Origin: Balanoglossus misakiensis
Taxonomy: Eukaryota; Hemichordata
Direction: 5' to 3'
DNA length: 64,000 nucleotides
Assembly: GCA_040954595.2 (NCBI GenBank)
Contig: CM082579.2
Span: 10,354,001 to 10,418,000 of the forward strand
The position numbers and the translations under genes were made by a program. The notes under the pieces are model-generated. The model was given only the letters and a program-made list of their open reading frames with translations. It had not been told where the DNA came from and did no database searches. Positions 46,570-58,306 of the stretch are shown in pieces. Position 1 is the stretch's first letter. Every line of letters begins with the position of its first letter.

Positions 46570-48400
46570 CAACCTTTCTACTACTACTACTACTATCACG
46601 AAAAAAAAATTGTCGTACAATTTTACAGGATTCCGTCTCTGACCAAAGATTCTTTGGCCCTGAAAAGAGTCGTTTGACCCGTCTTCCTGAAAAGAACATT
46701 TTTTTTATGTTCACGGTGATTATGCTCACCGATGTCCGACATACGGTAACCGGGGCAAGATACAAAGATCGGACGACAGAAGTTACGCACTTCTTTGCGC
46801 CTTGTTACAACATTTCGTCAGCCCCTAAGCCGTTTTCTTGAGATATATCTTTCGTCACGCCAATCATATCTCTGATCCAGCATGATCCAGAACTTTTTGT
46901 TCAGAGTACGAGAAAAGAGACCATCTCTACTGTGTATGATTATTTATAGTATCAGCAATTCGAAGTACGTTTCTTTCCTATGACATTTTCGACAAGCATC
47001 AACGACCCGGCAAAAGTTGTCGACTGACGCCGTGACCGCGATTATCATCTAAATAAAGCAGACATTTTCGCATTGTTCATTTATAGCTTGAATTGCTTTG
47101 TTGGCTCTATGTGTATTTCTGTCGATCAGTAAACTCACGGTTACTCTTCTTCAAGTAACCGTGGTAAACTCGATGACCGGCGGGCTAAAGTTTGATCTAC
47201 GTATATTTCGGGCAGCGGAACCCCTCAAGTTGGGTAGAGAAATTGTACCCGTCACTAGCTAGTCAAGACGGCCGCGTGTTACGGCTGTGTTGCTATCGGC
47301 GAGTCTAATCACACGCGGTTGAAGGCAATATAAATATCACACAGTCCCGAATCGAGCGTCGAAGCCGTCAGAGCGATCGAGCTCTCTGTAACAACAGTGC
47401 TCATATGTAGCTAGCTGGCTGGACGATCGTTTTCGTTTATCTGGCTATAGGCCTACTACCGGTAGCACAAATTGACGATCTGTTTATAGGATTAGCTAAG
47501 GTGGTAAACTGTTGCGATTCTTGTGTGTATCTAACGTACGCATCTAGCCTAATGTATGACTAGGAGGAGCACCAGGGATATGGCACTGAATATCTTGTCG
47601 GCCCGCCCATAGTCTTCGAATACCCGTCTCCGTCTGATGTGGACGGCGATCGTTGTGCTACGAACGCATGGTTGTCTCGGGTCCATCTTATCATGTAGAG
47701 CGAGTCTCTGTTCTGACTAAAATCGGCCGGACAGTGGACATTCTAACCGATCTCTGCGTTCTCTTTGACGTGAACTAACACACTGGCATACCTTGCAACT
47801 ATGCATAAACAGGAAAAGATAAATTAAGCCCTTTTTAATACTGAAATTTTTATATAGTTAAATCACTGGTCACCAAATCTGATTAAAATGCAGGGAACGA
47901 CGACGTGGTTTTTTTATGCTGTCGCCTGGCTTAAACGCCGAACAAATTGGCCGTGGCAAAATCCGAACGTGGATAACGAAAATGGCCATGTGCTTCTGCC
48001 TATAAGACGCACATTTTCTGAAAGTTTATTGCTTCTTCTCCACTTATATGCAAAAATTAGACGTAGGACCCTTGTACTTTTAACGTGAGAGCGAGTTTAA
48101 AATGTCTAGTTTTTGAAAATGCTTTGATGGTTTACGTGTAACCCTATGGCGATAGAGTAACCGCACATCGTATATTGAAGCCTCGCTTGTGTTTTTCCAT
48201 TTCGTGACAGAATATCATGATTAATTCTCTAAAGTATGCCGTATCTATTTCACAATGCCCTTGACAACTGTAGCATAAAGAATGAAAAAGCAATATAACT
48301 TAACAAATCATAGAATCTAGGGTCTATATGAACAAATGTGTACACGACATTACTTTTTTTATCTTTTATTTGAACCTTCATCTCAATTACATGTTTATGT
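46570..48400. other. Unannotated spacer
   Basis: No gene is supported. It contains a small hairpin (CACGGTTAC...GTAACCGTG, about 47136-47164) and an AATATAAATATC box near 47327 followed by GC-richer sequence that could be another start region. The 66-aa ORF at 47888 has no recognised domain. Confidence 0.4.
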
Positions 48401-48481
48401 AAATATTGCAAAGACAGTGATGTTGCAAGAGGTTAAAAATCGCGTCTACACCGGAGTACATGGCCATATACAGACAGACAG

Positions 48482-48515
<34 letters not shown>

Positions 48516-48985
48516 CGAGAGATCAATGGGCAAACACTGACTGACCCATAAGCTGCCAATGGCATATGTACTGTACATACACTAAATAGAACAGCTGGCC
48601 TCGTTAAAACTTAGCCAGTTTTGTAATCATTCAGGAATTTGCTGTGTTTATATGAATCACAGGATGGGGGCTTCCTGCCTAATTAAAACAACTCAATAAA
48701 GTAAATACACACCACTTTGCAAAGCAATCTGACCAGTAGTTCTTGAGTTACTGAGTTTTGCCCAAATTCACATTTTTCCAGCTAATTTGCATATGTTTGG
48801 CAATGACAACTTCATTTGAACAAACTCCCATCTACAGCCCAGCCTGCATCAGCACACCGACTATCAAGGTGATACACGCAGCGGTTTTCAAGTTTTTGAT
48901 GTGGACGGACATACAGACATACGTCCATCCATACATACAGACGCAACCGATCCCATAAGGTCCCATGGTACATACCAATGGGACT
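48400..48985 (+). repeat. Repeat family B, copy 4, with (CA)n tract
   Basis: A (CA)15 microsatellite (48483-48512) sits within diverged family-B sequence (AACAGCTGGCCTCGTTAAA, about 48590). 48715-48984 then matches 38160-38433 closely, including GCAGCGGTTTTCAAG, GTGGACGGACATACAGACAT and the terminal GGTCCCATGGTACATACC hairpin (48959-48984). Confidence 0.8.
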
Positions 48986-48991
48986 CAAAAA

Positions 48992-49598
48992 TTACAGCAA
49001 ACTCGTAATGTTCTCAAAAGTTTCTAATACAACAGCTTTTGCATCCAGCCGTTTTTCGATCTTGTATCTCAAAATAAACTCATTTTTCATTACAACTGCA
49101 ATTGGTGTATTTTCATTAGTCACCCAGTACTTATGGATACTCCATTTCCCAAGAAGAATAAGAATCTGAAAAAACATAACGTTTTTCTTTGGGTTTGACA
49201 TTCTCGCCAGCTTTTGTAAAAATAACGTCTGATGGTGTTATTACGCTATTACAATCAGAACATCTAGAGATGACATATTTAAGGTTTTTCCAGCATCTCA
49301 CAGCGATTTGACAATATATAAATCTGTGTTCCAGAGAGTCAATCTGGTGACAAAGAGGACAGAACATTGAATCTTTTAACTTCCACAAGTATAAATACTT
49401 GTTACATGATAATAAACGTTGTAGAAGTGTCCACTGAAACTCTCTTAACTTGGTCTCTTTAGTCAAATTGTACACACTCAGCCAGATTTTGTAACAGTCA
49501 CTCTCTGGCTTTACAGGGGTGATATTTAACTTAGAAAACCATTTTAAGAGTTTATCACTTGCCTGTACTGTGTGCCTTTGTATGAGATAAGCGTACAA
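48992..49598 (-). mobile_element. L1/Tx1-like non-LTR retrotransposon 3' fragment, frameshifted
   Basis: The minus-strand frame 49131-49598 encodes WTLLQRLLSCNKYLYLWKL, then DSMFCPLCHQIDSLEHRFIYC, the zinc-knuckle-like (zf-RVT) C-terminal module of L1/Tx1-type ORF2 proteins. A frameshift near 49195 moves the reading to the second frame (48992-49201), with ILILLGKWSIHKYW and a basic tail, matching the usual continuation. The RT and endonuclease are absent. Confidence 0.75.
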
Positions 49599-49759
49599 GT
49601 TAATTTGTAGACTGGAGACTTAGAGTCGCCAAGTGTGACATAATACACTTGCAGAGTGAGCTGCCTAAAAAACACCAAAATTTGGAAGACCAGGAAAGTG
49701 TACGGTTCCCTGCTCGAGAAGCATTGTGCTTCACCGCATACCAGGCATTCAGTACATTT

Positions 49760-51035
49760 ACTACGATGTTCAGAATACTAGCAACAAATGCCAAACTAGC
49801 AACACCGTATTTCTTTGAGGGGGCCGACACGTTATCTCTAAAATTGTAACAACGTCACAATTTAGTAGACAAAGAGGCGCCCCCATCCCAATTGCGCAGT
49901 TGAAGTACGTGCTTGTTGAGAGAGACGTGTCGACTCGAACACGGACGACGAGAGTTGTTTAGCGTGTTGAACGCTGCTCTACGAAGCTCGTAGTTACCGT
50001 CTGACCGGGACATTTGCGCTTGAACGGACTGGGTTCCTCCCACTTCAGGTCGGTAGATTCCTGTGAAGCAGAGACAGGAATTTTGCCTTTCCTAGTGCCG
50101 CGGGTTGCAGAGTATCCCGTCTGTTGAACGTTTTTTAGAGATTGAGATGAGAATTAGCAGTGTAGGATAGAGACGACGTACCAAACTGCCGAGTTGTATT
50201 CTGAATTTGTGTTGAAATAAATACGACGGAAGAGTTTTGCTGTGTGGACTGATAGTTTTGTGGCAAATTCGGGCGTGCGAGGCCGCCGCTAACCTTGCCG
50301 CGATCACCCGGCCGCTTGAGAACTTTCTCGACCTACGCATGAACTTGTTGCTTGTGGCAGCAATCATGACAGGTTACGTTGTTTGAAAAATAACGTTAAC
50401 GCGTCATCGCGCCCAGCGGCGGACGCCGCATTAATTTTTTTCAGAGCTGGCTTTTTCAACGTGTTTGTTTGGCGTTCATGATTTAGTATATATCCATGTT
50501 CTTGTTCCGCTATTTCCCATTCCGAAAACCCCAACGTTATAAATGTGAACACTTTGACTAGAAAAGGCCTCAGACACCTTAATATGCTGTCCGGCAGCCG
50601 GGGTGGCATATCTGACTGCGGTGCAGCTCAAAGTGGCGTGGAGCTGCTCATGTTTGGAGCGGTTCAGCCGGCCGGTGGATCGACGTCTTAGCCTACACTT
50701 TCATACCCGCCGGCGTGCGGCAATCGGCAAGAACCCATCGGGAGGAACCCAGTCCGTTCAAGCGCAAATGTCCCGGTCAGAAGGTAACTACGAGCTTCGT
50801 AGAGCAGCGTTCGACACACTAAACAACTCTCGTCATCCGTGTTCAAGTCAGTCTCCTACCCCGTTCTGTTCACGTCTCTCTCTCAACACGCACGTACTTC
50901 AACTGCGCAATTGGGATGGGGGGACGCCTCTTTGTCTATTAAATTGTGACGTTGTTACAATTTTAGAGATCACGCGTTGCTGGCATGAAAGAAATACGAT
51001 GTTGCCGTTTGTTGCTGGTATTTCGAATTCTGTGG
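49760..51035. repeat. 1.3-kb inverted repeat (arms ~285 bp, spacer ~690 bp)
   Basis: 49760-50045 and 50737-51035 are reverse complements, about 90% identical by eye in the inner 215 bp and weaker outward. Both arms carry GAGGAACCCAGTCCGTTCAA, CGAGCTTCGTAGAGCAGCG and ATTGTGACGTTGTTACAATT. The right arm has an extra ~22-bp segment (about 50849-50870). In both arms the same frame is open (TQSVQAQMSRS.GNYELRRAAF). The right-arm frame belongs to a 187-aa ORF (50603-51166) that also crosses the spacer. It may be an inverted-repeat DNA transposon or an inverted duplication of an exon; no transposase was seen. Confidence 0.8.
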
Positions 51036-51203
51036 TACATAAAATTCTGGGAGTACAGATAATAGAAAATCGGGAATCCTTTGCCACACGTCACTACTTT
51101 ACGTTTAGTTACGTTTTAGTTGTGCCTTTCCTTTTACTAAAGTGTCTGATTTTTTCAACAACTTAACGAATTTAACAATCGAACAATTTGCTCATATTAC
51201 AGG

Positions 51204-54200
51204 ATGGTTAAGTTACTTCCAACATGTATTTGTCTTAGTTTGGCTGTTTGCACAGCATTGGGAGGTTTCCGTCCATGCATGAATACGATGGGTACGTAGT
51301 TTAACTTCCCTGACGTCATAAGATTTTTTACAGAATGGTGACACTATAGTCTATAAAACTGTGTCCACACATTGCAACAAAATAGCGTCACGAAGAAGGC
51401 ATATTGAACACCTATTGCCTGGCCATGAGGGCCATAGCAGCCGTTTATTACCCCCGAGGGGATACTATGGGGTAAAAACAGCTGCTATGGCCCAAATATA
51501 GGCCAGGCCACAGGTTTTTTATAATAAACCTCATGCTGCGAACTCACGTTGGTCACGTGACCGGTTTATATGCTATTTCCCTAGGGATTCATAGTCGATT
51601 CTAATTTCCTATCACGTGACGGATTCTGGCGAATCACGACACAGTATTAGCATGAGGTATATTATAAATGTAATTATGATTTGAGCATGTTTAGAATAAT
51701 CATTTTAATTGGGTTTTAATTACGATAGATGAAAAATAAAAATTAAAGAGACAAATACTGAACAAACGACTGTCCCATATATCTCAAACGTTTCGGCAAA
51801 TAACGTTTCGAAACTATCGCGGGGCAGCCAAAAGTGAATACATAATACTATTTTCAAACGCGATGTTAAGAAAACATTCGGACTACAAACGGCAGCGTTC
51901 TTATAGGGGTGACAGCAGACACGGTCTCCTCCAACATGTTCAAACGATTTTATTCTGGTAGAATCTTTAACGCATACACTATCTCTTGTATCAGTTTATG
52001 AACTCATCTCTTGTGCATTTTCAGCGATCCGTTATGTGGATAACACTGTAATAATTCCTCCTAACGTCGACGCGTGTTTTGACAGCGGCACAGTGCCATT
52101 ACTCTTAAGCGGTATCCACGAAGATGATGACAGGGCCCAAAAACTATGTGTGAACCTTACAAAGAATGGTAAGCGACTACATGTATTTTAATAACTCAAC
52201 TCTCAGCGGTGGGGTACTTATTCGTCAGCACCGATCGGATCCTGCTCGACTTCGGATAACTTCATATATGCGTAGTGTTTTTATTAGATTACATTTGTAT
52301 ATGGTATGATCATTGGTCCCTTCTCAGAATGATGATTAACTCTTGCATAAAAGGAAGTCATTAATATTATGTATCATAACCCAGAGTCATTGGTATTCTG
52401 TACGCCCCCATCCCTTTTAAAATCCATTTTAATTACACATCGGATCTTTCTCGGTAATATACTCATTTTGGGCCAGGACATGATGAAGGGATTGTGCAAT
52501 GTGTTTCCAAGCAATATGAACACAGCAGAAAGAACCATAAACTGGAAGTATATAACGGTACCTGGGCTCTCAGCGTGACGAACGGCCACAATAATGTTAA
52601 TCAAACGACGTACAGTTGGTGGTTGGTAGCATCCGAATCGGGAACCATCGCGGACACATCTATATGCCAGCATGGTAGGTTACAATAGACCATTTTCCGA
52701 ACTCCGCGAGACCATGTGAGATCTCGCGTGGCTATATGTGGTTTATATGGGAAGACATTATCGTGTGACACGTGGACAAACAACACCTATCCCATTGCTT
52801 ACTGTATTTTCTGTCTTTAAAAGTATAAGTCCATCACAAGCAGACTGACTTAATGAACTCAGGAGGAACTCGGCCTGTCCACGTTTCCTCTGAATGTTGA
52901 CATAAATTTGCGCTTTATTTTCATTTGGCCGACTTTAAAATATCCAGTTGATAACTAATGCAACAATTATCTGCTTTGGTTTTAGTACCCACACACGGTT
53001 TTCAATCCTACATTGAAACACGTCCGGGTAAACGGGTTTCTGCGGGTTACAGTCTGACCGAAACTAACGCCAAAGATGTTTCACTTATCGACGTCAAGGG
53101 AAATGTGGTTTTCAGCCTGGAGATTGTTGAAGGCAAAATCAGTCGTTGTGACATGTTTATGGACAGTGGCGTGTATGTGTCGCTACGTGATGACGTATTT
53201 GTTGTTGAGTACACCAACGTCAGCTGTGAGAGTGATGGTTCCCATGAAATTAAAACTACCTTCACTTCAGATAAATTCAACACTAAGGTTTTTCATCTGC
53301 ATGTGGAAGGTGGGTCAACAGATAGGAATGCGCTTGTCTTAAATTTACATAATTTACATAGTAGTGAATAGGCAACATTTAAAATATATGTGTGTACGAG
53401 TGTGACGCCAAACGTTCCATTTACAAAGTCTCGGTAACAAATGATGGCCGATTTTATTTTTCTGTGGAAACTATCTGTCCTTGGGCAAATGTCTTGCCAT
53501 TGTAGCTTACAATCGAAGACGGTCTCATGGTTTATTTCAGAAAATATAAAGTACGTGAACATTTCTGTGTTACAAGCGCCGGAGTGTGAAGGAGATAACG
53601 CAGTTCTGCGATGTAACATAACTGCAGATAATCATTTCGAGGTCAGGGGTACGAAATGGTTTCAGAATGGGAATCTCGTATATTCTGTAAGTTTTAAGAA
53701 ATTTGTTTCCCCGCGAAAGATTTGTTATGAACGCGAAACTGTCATGCCTGCTTATCAATAAACCCAAAGGGGAAGGTCGCCTGAACTACGCATGTGCGGC
53801 TTTTCTGTTTATAAGCACATTTACATAAATCTGAAACTTAAGCAGAAAGTTCTAATTAAAATGTGAAAAAGCTGTATAATAAAATGATAGATAAACAATA
53901 TAGACTGTTAACGTCTGATGACAATTGCCGCGACTGGTGAGTGGTGATATAAACATTTATGGTGTATATACTAGTAACTGGGTAATATTTTTTGTCAAAT
54001 CTAACATCATTATTTATTGGTTATAGGGCCAAAGTGAACTAGAATATGACATTGCCTACTTTCGGAAAAGCAATATCGGAAGGTACTATTGTCAAGTGGA
54101 AACTATGTGTCGGAATTACACCAGTCAGACTATCGCTGTTGTCGTGGAAAGAAACATATCAGGTAGGTATCACTTCTTCAAATCCCTTTAACCATGATGA

Positions 54201-56413
54201 CGCTCTGTGTCGATCCACAAATGGCTACATCATTCGTTTTGGAGAAAGTTTGAATACCATTTTTAGGACAGTTTGTTTGTGATTTTGTAATTTGTTTTCC
54301 AGCTAACTAAAACGCGCCTTGTGAATTTATTTTACAAAATTGTCCGGCCCATTGGCGGAAATAGTGACATAAGAAACTAACAGCACCTGGCAAAAGGGCA
54401 ATCTGACGTGTGTATCGCCTTCAATCTGTATTTCATCTGAGATCCTTCTTTGTAGTGAATGGATTTCATAAAATAAATCAAATGTACGACAAAAGTATAT
54501 GTACATTATAGTACCTTTGTTTTCATATAGTATCTTTGTTTTCATTTCCAGTCATATCGAGAACAGATAAAATAGTTTTTTTAAAGACGTTAAAATTGCA
54601 TGAATGAAACGACTGTAGATTTAATACGACGTTCATTTCAAAAAGTTCATTATCGGTTCGCTGGATTTGACTTTTATTCACATGGTCGATAACATGCTAC
54701 CCAGCAGATGCGGAATGCATGTATGTCCGCGGTGGTGAGGGCGTCCTAGCAACTCATTCGATCTCAACGACAGCCGCAACTACGAAAACAATCACGTCGG
54801 ACAAAGTCTCGCCTGAAAAAGTTACTGTGTACAAAGGTGAGCTGTAGGCCTAACTTTTCCCTGTGTGTTTAGTATTTTTGTTTTGTGTATCTACTTCAGT
54901 TTTTTTGTTCAAATCCCTGAAGTATAAAGAAATGCCCAGCATTCACCTCATCAACACAACATAAATGTGTAAATCACATGTTGCAACCATTCGGCCGTGT
55001 TATAAGCTCAACAACGACGGTTCCGCTTCTGATCATATTAGTCATGTCTGCAGGAAAGGTTTCTACGCACTCTCTAGAGTTGGCAAGATCCGCCCATTAT
55101 TGGACAAACATACAACCGAAAAGATGGTCCATGCATTCATTACGTCTCAGCTTGATTATTGTAATAGTCTCCTGTATGGTATTAATAAGGCTCAGCTGGA
55201 TCGCCTACAATCACTTCAAAATGCTGCGGCTCGTCTCGTCTCCCGGACTCGGAAGTTCGATCACATCACATCTCATTGATCTGCACTGGCTGCCGGTTGA
55301 TGCTCGCATCAAATTCAAAATTTTGTTAACTACCTATAAAATCATTCATCGCTTTGCACCACTTTATTTAATCGATTTGCTTGAAATTTACACCCCTGTC
55401 AGAGATCTCAGATCAGCTGACTATTTGCGGTTGGTGCCACCTCGTGGAAACTTTAATAAGGCATATGGGCAGAGAGCATTCTCTGTTTGTGCACCTGCTC
55501 TGTGGAATTCGCTGCCGCCTGTGATTCGCAACGCCAGATCTGTTGACTGTTTTAAACGCCGTTTAAAAACTCATCTTTTCAATCATATTTGTGATCGAAT
55601 TTTTTAGGATCATCTTCTGTATGGTTTTTTTTTTTTAGACGGACTTTTAACTGGGAATTTTAACTGAGACTTTTTAATTTTTCTGCTGCTTTTATGATTC
55701 TTTTATCACCGTCTTTTGTAACTCGAACTGAGACGTATGTGTAGTGCGTGTACGCCAAAATTATAATTCTTTGTCGAAAATACATATGTGGTCTTACTTG
55801 TGTCTGTACATTCTGACAGGTTGCAAGGGCACATATACACCTACGGCAGTAATCGTCTGTATGACGGGTGTTGGTGTTAGCATTCTCCTGTGGGTAATTA
55901 CAGGAGTGTGCTACTACTGTACACGAAAAAAAGTCCGGTTAGTGGGAAACAGAGTTCCGTTTTTTATTGCATGGTTTTTACGATTTATACATTGTTTTAC
56001 AATAACAATATTATTAAGTTGAATACATAATAATATGAAAAAGTACAGGTATATGTTTTATACCCATACAGACTGTAAATAAAAGATTAATTTACCAACG
56101 ATTCACATTTTCCAAAAAAAAACGGAGAATTCTTAAAGTGACCATATATGCTTATAAGTTTTATACAGTATTGTAACTACAGGTTTCCTCTGGGTTACAG
56201 TTCGTTGACTTTGATGAAGTGTGTCGTTGAATCATTCCTAATTCTTACAGTCGCACGCTCAAACTTTCAACCTATCAAACTCATCATTTGCGATAAGAAG
56301 TGTCGGTTTTTGTGCAATATTGTAATTGCATTTTCTCAGTCTTATTTTTTTATTTTTCAGAAAGGAAAGCCAAATATAGTGGGAACAACCCCCAGTCTGG
56401 TCTGTCAGATTGA
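51204..56413 (+). CDS. Immunoglobulin-superfamily membrane receptor, three Ig-like units (new gene model)
   Basis: Exons: 51204-51291, 52025-52168, 52477-52674, 52986-53309, 53541-53686, 54027-54162, 54705-54836, 55820-55937 and a terminal exon 56365-56413. In-phase total is 444 aa. Residues 1-20 form a signal peptide (MVKLLPTCICLSLAVCTALG). Unit 1 (exons 2-3, residues 30-143) has four Cys and several N-glycosylation sites. Unit 2 (exon 4, 144-251) is Ig-like with the first canonical Cys apparently replaced. Unit 3 (exons 5-6, 252-345) is canonical (AVLRCNIT, TKWFQNG, IGRYYCQVE) and is split by a phase-0 intron. A Thr/Ser-rich stalk (346-389), a TM (VIVCMTGVGVSILLWVITGV) and a short basic tail follow. 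All unit borders are phase-1 introns, as in classic Ig modules. With the acceptor at 56359-56360 instead, the tail would be ten residues shorter. No orthologue is recognised. Confidence 0.72.
51411..51668. repeat. Two adjacent imperfect hairpins in intron 1 of the plus-strand receptor
   Basis: First hairpin: 51411-51453 pairs with 51470-51513 (GCCTGGCC...GGCCATAGCAGC and complement). Second: ATAATAAACCTCATGCTG (about 51521-51538) pairs with CAGTATTAGCATGAGGT...ATTATA (about 51643-51664). Inside the second are two TCACGTGAC E-boxes (about 51552 and 51612). Confidence 0.75.
54950..55760 (+). mobile_element. CR1/L2-like retrotransposon fragment in an intron of the plus-strand receptor
   Basis: It encodes the same C-terminal reverse-transcriptase region as 41861-42541 (SQLDYCNSLLYGI, LQSLQNAAARLV, DLHWLPVDARIKFKI, QRAFSVCAPALWNSLP, FKRRLKTHLFNH), but with clear divergence. 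The frame breaks near 55270, where a short deletion shifts reading. Same orientation as the host gene. 5'-truncated. Confidence 0.85.
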
Positions 56414-56619
56414 ACGTACTCAGCAGTAATGCCCGTGCAAACAGCCATATGGACATTGGTCCTTTTTAGTATATTCTGCATGTTCAGTTTTTGCACGCGT
56501 TGAATCAGTTATGTTTTAATCAGTCAACCGATATCTGCACGGACATAATTGCTTCCTATCCTGGACAACGGCCTACTAAGCTATCCACAGAACAGCTATG
56601 CCGTGGACACAAACTATGA

Positions 56620-56625
56620 AATAAA
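56620..56625 (+). terminator. Candidate polyadenylation signal of the plus-strand receptor
   Basis: AATAAA lies 207 nt after the predicted stop codon, shortly before a (TG)n tract. Confidence 0.45.
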
Positions 56626-56659
56626 CGTTAACAAAAATATCCAAGAAGAACTAACATTA

Positions 56660-56662
<3 letters not shown>

Positions 56663-56708
<46 letters not shown>
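56663..56708. repeat. (TG)23 microsatellite
   Basis: An uninterrupted TG dinucleotide run. A poly-C run follows near 56797-56809. Confidence 0.95.
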
Positions 56709-56711
<3 letters not shown>

Positions 56712-56809
56712 ACAAATCTTTAGAACTGGTCAAGTATCTTAAAGCTCTCATTCTTCAAGATAATTCAATACATAGTCATAATTAATAACTTCAGAACCCC
56801 CCCCCCCCC

Positions 56810-57864
56810 GAGTCTTTGGCGGGTAAATTTGGATCGTTTCGTGACAATGAAACATTTAGGCAGATGGCGGCCTTTCTGATGGCTTTTTGTAATTTTTTAA
56901 CAAGGAATAACACGGTTTATAATATTGACAGAATATGAAAATATTGTGACATGTGAAATGCGATCACATTTTGACAGTTTTGTGTTTTAAAGAAGTGTCA
57001 GATAAGGTCAAGTGGTGTACGAGAGAAAAAGAATGAGCGAAAAAATTCCAATCGCCAAATATGAGAAAAGATAACAAATCGAAGGCTGTCAGGTGGAGCG
57101 GTTTTCGCTTTGATTTGTGAAAAGTAATACATGTACTGTTTTCAAATATGTCATTTATTTTTGCTTAGTTTTCCCTCCAGTTTCAGTTAATAAATATGTT
57201 CATTCATTTTGTGGTGAATATCGAGTAATTCGCTTAATTAAAAACGTTCAATCACAATAAGGAAAAGGTAAACAATTATTCCAATTCAAAGATAAATTGT
57301 AAGAATATGCAAGTAAACGAAGACTTTGATCTACATCTATGCTAAGTAACATTGTGAGCGCTCGCTAAGCCGGCTTAACTTCCCACACTGGAACATCACA
57401 ACGAAATTACAATGCGTGAACAAAGTCAACTTTCGTTGTTTTTTTAATGTCATATAAACGTGGTTGTGCTAACTATCGCCACCGAGAATGGTACAGTCCA
57501 AGTTGCAGTGGCCTGGCAGTACAATTCACAATGTCCAAAAGGTGTGTGTGTGTGCAGCGCGCGCGCGTTTGCGTTCCATACAAACTGACGACGTCAACCT
57601 GGAGTGAACACGCATCCACAAAGCGGCGACAGTGTCGACAAAGTGAATGCCCAAACAACGTTTTTTACGGCAATCGATTCCCGAGGTGTGTGTGTTCCAT
57701 ATGAAATGGCATCTAAATGCTCTTGATCTGAAAACGTATCATACTGAATGGTCGTCGCTAAAAAACTTCTCTTGTCAAGACTTCCAAGTTCAGTGGTAAA
57801 TGTAGGTTAGACACGGCAGCATTCAAAATGATGTAAAATTATGTCTGCCGTGTACGTGACTAAT
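56810..57864. other. Unannotated spacer
   Basis: No gene is supported. The 85-aa Cys/Arg-rich frame at 57447-57704 partly consists of low-complexity GTGTGTG/GCGCGCG codons and is matched by an open frame on the other strand. Confidence 0.4.
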
Positions 57865-57984
57865 CTTTACGGCCCTGATACGGGTTTTGCGGCCCGAGGT
57901 CGTACGGCGGAAGCGCCCGACCGCAGGGAGGGCGCGAATCGCCGTACGACCGAGGGCCACAAAACCCGTATCAGGGCCGTAAAG
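57865..57984. repeat. Near-perfect palindrome 1 (54/55-nt arms)
   Basis: CTTTACGGCCCTGATACGGG... (57865-57918) and its reverse complement (57930-57984) differ at only a few positions. The loop is 11 nt and GC-rich. No copies elsewhere in the window were noticed. Confidence 0.9.
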
Positions 57985-58017
57985 GTTTTATCATATGCCT
58001 TATTGAACGATAATTAC

Positions 58018-58153
58018 ATATAATCCCATGATATCTTTCTTTGTTTGACGTCATCGTATACGAGTGGTTTTCGCGGAGCAATGCAACTTCGAGCCGCAGG
58101 CGAGAAGTTGTACGCTTCCGCGAAAACCACGAGTAAGATATCATGGGATTATA
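58018..58153. repeat. Interrupted palindrome 2
   Basis: ATATAATCCCATGATATC at the left pairs with GATATCATGGGATTATAT at the right. GTGGTTTTCGCGGA (about 58064-58077) pairs with TCCGCGAAAACCAC (about 58117-58130), and inner CAACTTC/GAAGTTG blocks also pair. The left arm carries about 23 extra bases (about 58038-58060). Confidence 0.85.
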
Positions 58154-58306
58154 TATTTATCACATGAACAGTCTTCTTTTTTTTCGTTAGAAGAGGCATA
58201 ACTAAAAAAATTCAGTATCTTGCAACAATTTTGGAGCGGCGTCGTATTTTTACTGAGCAGGATTATTTCCCCCACGAGATATACATTTGTATGTTGAGAC
58301 GTTTTA

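Noticed and set aside
49649-49849. Plus ORF at the left edge of the large inverted repeat
   Set aside because: No domain, and an open frame exists on the opposite strand; treated as part of the repeat.
56549-56785. ORF containing a poly-(Cys-Val) run
   Set aside because: The run is a translation of the (TG)n microsatellite.
57447-57704. THAP-like or zinc-finger start exon
   Set aside because: The Cys spacing does not fit the C2CH THAP signature and part of the frame is low-complexity dinucleotide repeat.
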